Assembly: GCA_903813345.2 (NCBI GenBank)
Contig: CAIIXF020000001.1
Coordinates: 46,269,885 to 46,333,884 of the forward strand
Source: Owenia fusiformis
Taxonomy: Eukaryota; Annelida; Polychaeta; Sabellida; Oweniidae
DNA length: 64,000 nt
Reading direction: 5' to 3'
Positions 58,383-64,000 of the stretch are shown here, in pieces. The notes under the pieces were generated by a model. It saw only the letters and a program-made list of their open reading frames with translations, had not been told where the DNA came from and ran no database searches. Numbering within the stretch: position 1 is the first letter of the stretch; the number at the start of each line of letters is the position of its first letter. A program made the translations under genes and the position numbers.

Positions 58383-61200
58383 TCTGTTGTGAATGGGAAT
58401 AAGATTGGATAATGAAATCATGTTATACTCCATACTATGTATATACGAAAGTGACAATTTTACACCTGAATGAATGACAGACTAGTTGTAATGTTCCTGT
58501 ACATACTGAGATTATGATCTTATCTGTACGAGATGATCTGGCCATGGACCAACAGCTACATGTAGGCCCTATATGCTTGCTGCATAGCATGATCAGTTTG
58601 GGCTAGAACATTGGCACCTTGGGAGCGCAAGATATGGATTTCATGTATGAGATACTTTGGATATCCTTGTCATCTTGTGTCAATCATCCTAGATTAGCCT
58701 ATTATGTAATGATGGTAAATTATCATGTAATGAAGATAGCCTATCATGTCATCAGGGCAGCTATCTTGTAAAGTAGGCTGCCAGTTATGTAATTAGGAAA
58801 GCGCAGTTGTAAGAGTGGACGCTTTTTCCAATGATATTTGTGTATTTAGTCTTATTGACTGTGATTCTGCATACAGGGTTGAAACGTAATGTATGGCAGC
58901 AGGCTTATATATTCAACTAAGGTAGGCCTAGTGTATAAATATGAGTATGATATTTCATTGTATATGGTCTACCTTACTCTCGGCTGAATAACAGCTTGAC
59001 TTGATTCAACATTATTAACCCTTTCATGCCAGGGATTTTAGTTTTATAATTACTTACATACATGTACTGTAGATAATACTAGATGTAACTTAGATTTGAT
59101 TGTAAGGAACACAATTTAAAACAATAAGCCGAATGTATATTTGATATTTCTTAGTCTATAAAATTATACACCAAAGGGCACAGCAAAAATATGCTGTATC
59201 AGATGAACCTGTCAGCACATAATAAAAAATGAGGTTTTATATATTCATTCACTTATTCAACGGATCAACTTTTTTTAATCTTTTATTTTTCAGTTTGATT
59301 TGACTTTGAATGAGATTATTGAAATATTCTTATCAGACCCAAATACAATGAACATTAAACTAAACTTGTAATTCTAAGAGAGATACTGATTCAGGCAGGT
59401 AATTTGTGTCATTACTGGTGAACCTCATCTATTGAAATACTACCATGGGAATTTATGTACATGTATCAGATTACAAGGACAATCCCTGCTTCATTTCCCA
59501 TATTAATGTGTATATTGTAAATATGGTAAATATACAATTAGCTGTATATGTTCACTTATATGCAAGTTTTCATTCTATTGAGGCGAATGTCTTTTACATA
59601 TTTTAAATGTTTTATGAGTGTGCCACGGATATTCACCAAAAATAGAATGAAATATTTGTTTTATTGTATCACATGAGGAAACTGCACACATGTACTTTTG
59701 TGTCATGTGACCCTGGTTTGACCAATCAAAAATGGGCGTGCTTGGTAGTCGTGATATAATATTTTGTATGTCATTGCCCAATGCCCAACTCAATGACTAA
59801 CTGATTATGGGCCATAATATGGACATCCTCTCCAGAGCGTGTTTCACTTAGTTGAAATACATAACTTTACCTATATTATTAGATCCATTACCTCGTATTA
59901 GCACCTGTAAAATGATACATAATTTGCAGTCACTGATGATGAATAATGTACAGTATTTGTGTAATGTATGCTGAACAATGAACATGGATATGTGATTTAA
60001 AACACAGCAGGGCATTTATGATTCAGATTCCAATGAAATAGATTTTCAATAAGAAGAATATATTTATTTTGTAATATTTTAAAATGTAGAATAAATGAAT
60101 ATTATTTTTAAGGGTTAGCTACTATATAGGCAACTGTGATGTCATAAATCAGTAATGACTAAGTAAATTTTGTAGCGCCACAAAAGTCTACCATTGGATA
60201 TATTTGATTGATTAATCTGGGTATATTTAAAGAACTTTCTGGAATTAGCATGATTAATATTAATCATAGACTGAGACTTTGGAATTTTTATGATCGATTA
60301 AGTTGGTGATAAAAAGAAAAGTGTGAACTATTGTATTTCTAGTACTCTACAGGAAGTACATGTATGTAGAAAAGCTACTAGAGTAGTATTTTTCACGCAT
60401 CTTATTTTTCATTGTAAATACCATATTCATCAAAGAATTATTAACTCCATGTAAATAAGAGTATAACTTGTATTATATGTATGTACAAAGGAATGCTTTG
60501 AAAAATCACTTATTATTTTTTATTGTGTTCTAGTTGATGCTGTATGAGATTGTTTATGCTACGGAGCACACCGATTAAGAGATGCATTGAAATTTCATTG
60601 AAATGTTGCGACTAAGGATTCATTCAATTTGATCATAAACAAACTCTCTAGAGACAGGCTCTAATTACAAAAGTGCAATATTTGCTTATTCGAAGTTTGA
60701 AATTTCTAAAATTTCAACTTTAAAAATGAGAGAATATTTTCAATGTTGTCTACATTCATATCTCATATAGCATCTACTTGGAAACGCAGACATTGTTAAA
60801 ATGTTTTATTCAAAGTGCAAAGCAACAAACATTGTTTTATTTCAAATAGAAAACAACAGGTATTGTTTTATTTCACAAACATAACAACAGGCATTGTTTG
60901 ATTTAACTGTGAAAACAAAACTTAAGCGTTGTTTATGAATATATATTTTTTGTATGTTGACAAGTGAGAATGCAGTATTATTATTATAAAAGTTCCATGG
61001 AACTATAAAATTTGCAAACTTGGTTGATATTAGTGGACATTCAAAAAGTTTTGGGCCTTCTTTGTGTAAATTGTTGATATACTGTATGATTGTTTTACAG
61101 TTATATGAGGAATAATTGCATGTAATGGAACTTACATTCACGAGCAAAATGTCAAAAAACGATATATTGAAGTATGAATAATAAAGTTTATTCTCTGATT
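58383..61200 (+). other. PIK3R1: Probable p85 3'UTR and downstream sequence
   Basis: About 2.8 kb after the stop codon with no coding exon that I can support. Possible polyadenylation hexamers (AATAAA) are at 59221-59226, 60090-60095 and 61180-61185. Which of them is used cannot be decided from the sequence. Confidence 0.5.
61180..61192. terminator. Palindromic bidirectional poly(A) signal AATAAAGTTTATT
   Basis: AATAAA at 61180-61185 on the plus strand and its reverse complement TTTATT at 61187-61192 share one 13-base site between two convergent genes (p85 on plus, Polo-like kinase on minus). A U/GU-rich stretch follows on the plus side (TGATTGTTTATGTT), and the minus-strand side reads into T-rich sequence. 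Use by either transcript is inferred. Confidence 0.4.
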
Positions 61201-63253
61201 TTAACTGATTGTTTATGTTAAGTCAATATATACAGAATATAAAGTTTTATAACAAAAATATACATGTCATACAAAAATTTACAAACATAACGGCTATTTC
61301 ATCAAAATCTTTCTTCAGGAGTGATATAGCCTAATATCAGAAATAAAATAACACTCAATAGAATCCCAAATATTTTGGAATTCTATTTCGAAAAACATAG
61401 GATGCAAAAAACTAACATAATATATCATTTGCACCTTTTGCACATTACTTTAAGCTGCAATTCTTAATGTCAAACCATGAGTCTTATTTAGCAAAAAAAC
61501 TACATAAAGAATGGATTTTTATTTAGCAAGTGCGTAAAAGTACATGTATCAGATCTTTACCTTTTGTATGTTGCACTCGCAGCTATAAATAAAAATGGTA
61601 TAAAAATGCAACATATTTGAAAATAGATATCACCAATAGCAATACCAAATTTCAAAAAAATCCACTGGGTGGAGTGTCCAGTTTTATTAAATGTGGTGGA
61701 ATATATCTTCAGTGGAATGTCAAATCAAATACAAAATGCATGCATGTAAAATACATATTGCTTTCATAAAGTTATTCAAGGCGTAAATACATTGTAGCTT
61801 TGAATACATATTGCTTTTTAAATTGTTCGATGCAATGCATATTGGTAATAATCAAACCCAAAAATGAACATGGGCGTAGCCAGGGGGTGATAGGTGTGCA
61901 ACACCCCAAAAATCGCACCCCCTTGATAATTGCTGAATACGTCCTTGAGGAATGAGCTCACTGCAATGTAATTGGAATTCAGGTTTGTCTCATATAATGT
62001 AAAAAATATAGGAACATGCTTGAATTGTTGATTCCAAAAGGCACAAAAATACTATGGAATGGAACCTCTTCCCCACAGTTAGGTAGGAGTAAGAGAACAT
62101 GTCAAAAAAGATCATTAACCTCCCTAATTTCTTTTTAGCATGCTATCGAATCATTCTAAACAAAAAATATTATTCACTTAGAAGCAAACAGTGGGTGTTC
62201 TTTTTGACACATTCTATGTTGTACTGAACGCTATGTATCAGCATTTTGATTGGATATACACCCCGTACTTGAAACATACATATCAATTGCTATTAAATTG
62301 TGTACATCTTATTTGTGCATTGTTTGTGGCATTGCCTTGTGTTTGAGTATTGCATCCTCCTAATAATTTCTCATATCATTTTTATCTTATATCACTGATT
62401 TATCTGAGGAGACAGATCAGGGAATAACATTAGTGCTACCCTTTGGGCCAGTTAGTTTGATGTAATTTGAATGCATGTGTACAAAATAACATAACACCTA
62501 GACCATTTTGAATTTTGACCAAAAGGTCTAAAGTACAAAAGTATAAAGCAAGCACCCTGGTGCAAGTGCATGTTCGTTCAGCTGTATTTCAAATTGCGAT
62601 TTTTAGTTGAACTGATTATTAACATAATGCAAGTTCACTGCAATGACTTGAATGTTCTTTGAGTTTTTCCCTGAAACGTGCTAGTATCTGTCTGTCTGTG
62701 TAGAGTATGCATCACCATGTAATGCTTTTAGGCAGAATATCTGATTCCTTTAAGGTTTTAGTTCTGTCCAAGGTTAATGCTTAACAAGCTCTTAACATAA
62801 CACATACTAAACTGAGCGAGGGTCATTAACAGAAACTTTGTAAATTCAAAAATTCCTAAATAAATTGTTGTAACCATGGATATAATGACATCATAGTAAG
62901 AGAACAATGAACTTTAGGAATCCTTACCTACACAAAGCTGATGTTAATAACCCCCTGGTCTACAGACTCCTACTTATCTTACTAACGACCATTTTGAACC
63001 ACATTTTGATTTGGTCAATAACCTCATCCTTAGAGTTGGATGAAAAATCAATTTGTAAAGAGATCACATTATTTAACCTAAAACGGCTCCATCTATTGGT
63101 CCACATTCCAATCTGCCAATCACTGTGGCTAGCAGCATCACTTTTGTAATGTTTGAGATGATAAACTCAAAATCCAACTTAATCATACCAGTTAATCACA
63201 CAATTTTGTGATAGCCGCCAAAAGCATTTCGGGGAAACAAAAATGTTGAAATT
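61201..63253 (-). other. Probable 3'UTR / intergenic sequence of the convergent Polo-like kinase gene
   Basis: Two kilobases of AT-rich sequence downstream (on the minus strand) of the kinase stop codon. I see no supported coding exon. It includes a fragment of a GGCGTAGCCAGG-type repeat near 61868-61925. The short open frames in it have no recognisable content. Confidence 0.4.
61868..61930. repeat. GGCGTAGCCAGGGGG-type repeat fragment
   Basis: GGCGTAGCCAGGGGGTGATA, then CAACACCCC and ATCGCACCCCCTTG. It resembles the right end (inverted) of the CAG...CTG element at 45.8-47.1 kb. Confidence 0.45.
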
Positions 63254-63466
63254 TCACACTTCTTCACCTTCAATCTCAATGATATTCAGCAGCATTTCTT
63301 TGGAATAGGACAGTCTATCAACAATCTCACTTGAACAGCCGAGATATTGGAGTTGAGCCATTCGGAATGTAGATGACTGGCGATCCTGGTCAATATACGT
63401 GACAAGGTATTCACTGTGGGGGGTTTGAGTGATGATCACCTTTGTGTGGTCGTCAAAGAAATTGAT
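63254..63466 (-). CDS. PLK2: Polo-like kinase, last coding exon (polo-box 2), PLK2/3 type, partial
   Basis: Minus-strand exon with acceptor TTCTTTCAG just right of 63466 and TGA at 63254-63256, encoding 70 residues. It starts INFFDDHTKVII, which matches the second polo box of Polo-like kinases. The His and Lys of D-H-T-K are the pair that grips the phosphate of bound phosphopeptides in PLK1, so the pocket looks intact. Downstream EYLVTYIDQDR, S-S-T-F-R and L-G-C-S-S-E are closer to PLK2 and PLK3 than to PLK1. The tail after the domain is short and acidic (E-I-E-G-E-E-V). The kinase domain and polo-box 1 lie to the right of this exon, beyond the window. The gene converges on p85. Assignment to PLK2 rather than the PLK2/3 group is from a short stretch only. 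Confidence 0.85.
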   Translation of the reverse strand: MNFFDDHTKVIITQTPHSEYLVTYIDQDRQSSTFRMAQLQYLGCSSEIVDRLSYSKEMLLNIIEIEGEEV

Positions 63467-63869
63467 CTGAAAGAACGAGTGAAAGGTTAAGAAACGGAAT
63501 ACATAGTGTGTGTACATAGATGTATTTATGCTGCTTGAGCTCAAACTATAATAAAGGTGTTAATCAGCTGGTGTTAATTATACACAGTTGACAGTTGGTG
63601 GATACACTGGATCGTTGAGGCATTAAAAAGACATGGGGCTCAGTCAATGAATGAAACTTCTTGTTTCAATTATAAAATCGTTTCATAAAATAATGAGTAA
63701 ATTTGAGGTTAAAATATATAAATTCGGTCAATTGATTTATACGAGACTGGAATTGTGAGGAGATGCCATCCCTAAAAACATGAAAGGTATACTCTTATTT
63801 TGACATTCACAACAAACATAGGCAAACTACTAGTAAGTCAATGAATAAAGTAACTTTCAGCTAAGACCA

Positions 63870-64000
63870 TTAACCTCTTGAATACCCAGAGTGACGGATA
63901 TATCCGTCACAAATGAAATAAGACTGGTGCCCAGAGGGACGAGAAAATTCGTCACAAAATTTTTCACAAAAATTGCTCTCATTTGAACAATTTTCATCCA
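63870..64000 (+). mobile_element. Possible piggyBac-like terminus, cut by window end
   Basis: TTAA is directly followed by CCTCTTGAATACCCAGAGTG and the palindrome GACGGATATATCCGTC, then a related ACGAGAAAATTCGTCAC. TTAA plus CCYTTTGA-like ends with a nearby short palindrome is the style of piggyBac elements and their MITEs. The other end is outside the window. Confidence 0.4.

Noticed and set aside
62907-63149. 80-codon frame near the Polo-like kinase exon
   Set aside because: Opposite strand to the kinase, no homology recognised, in presumed 3'UTR/intergenic DNA.
1-64000. tRNA, rRNA or snRNA genes
   Set aside because: No recognisable tRNA arms or conserved small RNA sequences were seen by eye. 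A tRNAscan or Infernal run would be needed to exclude them.

Overview
This window is AT-rich, intron-heavy animal DNA from a marine-invertebrate-like genome. There is no operon structure, the exons have canonical GT-AG splice sites, the introns reach 22 kb, and the spaces between exons are full of foldback elements, MITEs and minisatellites. I cannot name the species. The gene content fits a deuterostome or lophotrochozoan invertebrate rather than a vertebrate.

One gene spans most of the window. It is the plus-strand regulatory subunit of class IA phosphoinositide 3-kinase (p85/PIK3R family), and I could trace 18 consecutive in-phase coding exons from 2218 to the stop codon ending at 58382. 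They encode 875 residues, and the gene's 5' end lies left of the window. The C-terminal half is ordinary p85: RhoGAP-like BH domain, proline-rich linker, nSH2, iSH2 coiled coil, cSH2. The N-terminal half is not the vertebrate layout. It has a first C1 zinc finger split over three exons (2218-12004), a SAM domain split over two exons (34656-41722), and a second C1 finger split over two exons (50855-51811). A lipid- or diacylglycerol-type module and an oligomerisation-type module thus sit in front of the p85 core. This C1-SAM-C1-BH-SH2-iSH2-SH2 architecture is the most interesting gene-level observation here. Whether an SH3 domain precedes it cannot be seen.

The large introns are mostly transposon territory. 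Intron 1 (2281-11500) and the ends beside it hold foldbacks and several copies of a small element family ending in TGGTGACAT. Intron 2 is short. Intron 3 (12005-34655) contains a 2.4 kb element whose terminal inverted repeats are built from eight ~21-bp iterons (14006-16390), and a 4.6 kb near-palindrome (18377-22983) with 1.46 kb arms and a central minisatellite. Intron 4 carries a 200-bp MITE and a decayed non-LTR retrotransposon end. Intron 5 carries a 1.27 kb CAG...CTG element with a 20-bp internal tandem repeat. The introns from 50 kb onward are short and hold a few perfect hairpins.

Right of the p85 stop codon lies about 4.9 kb of 3'UTR and intergenic sequence, then the last coding exon of a convergent minus-strand Polo-like kinase of PLK2/3 type (63254-63466), encoding the end of polo-box 2. 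A palindromic AATAAA/TTTATT at 61180-61192 could serve as a polyadenylation signal on both strands. The two genes look like ordinary neighbours and nothing in the sequence links their functions. A piggyBac-like terminus starts near 63870 and runs off the window.
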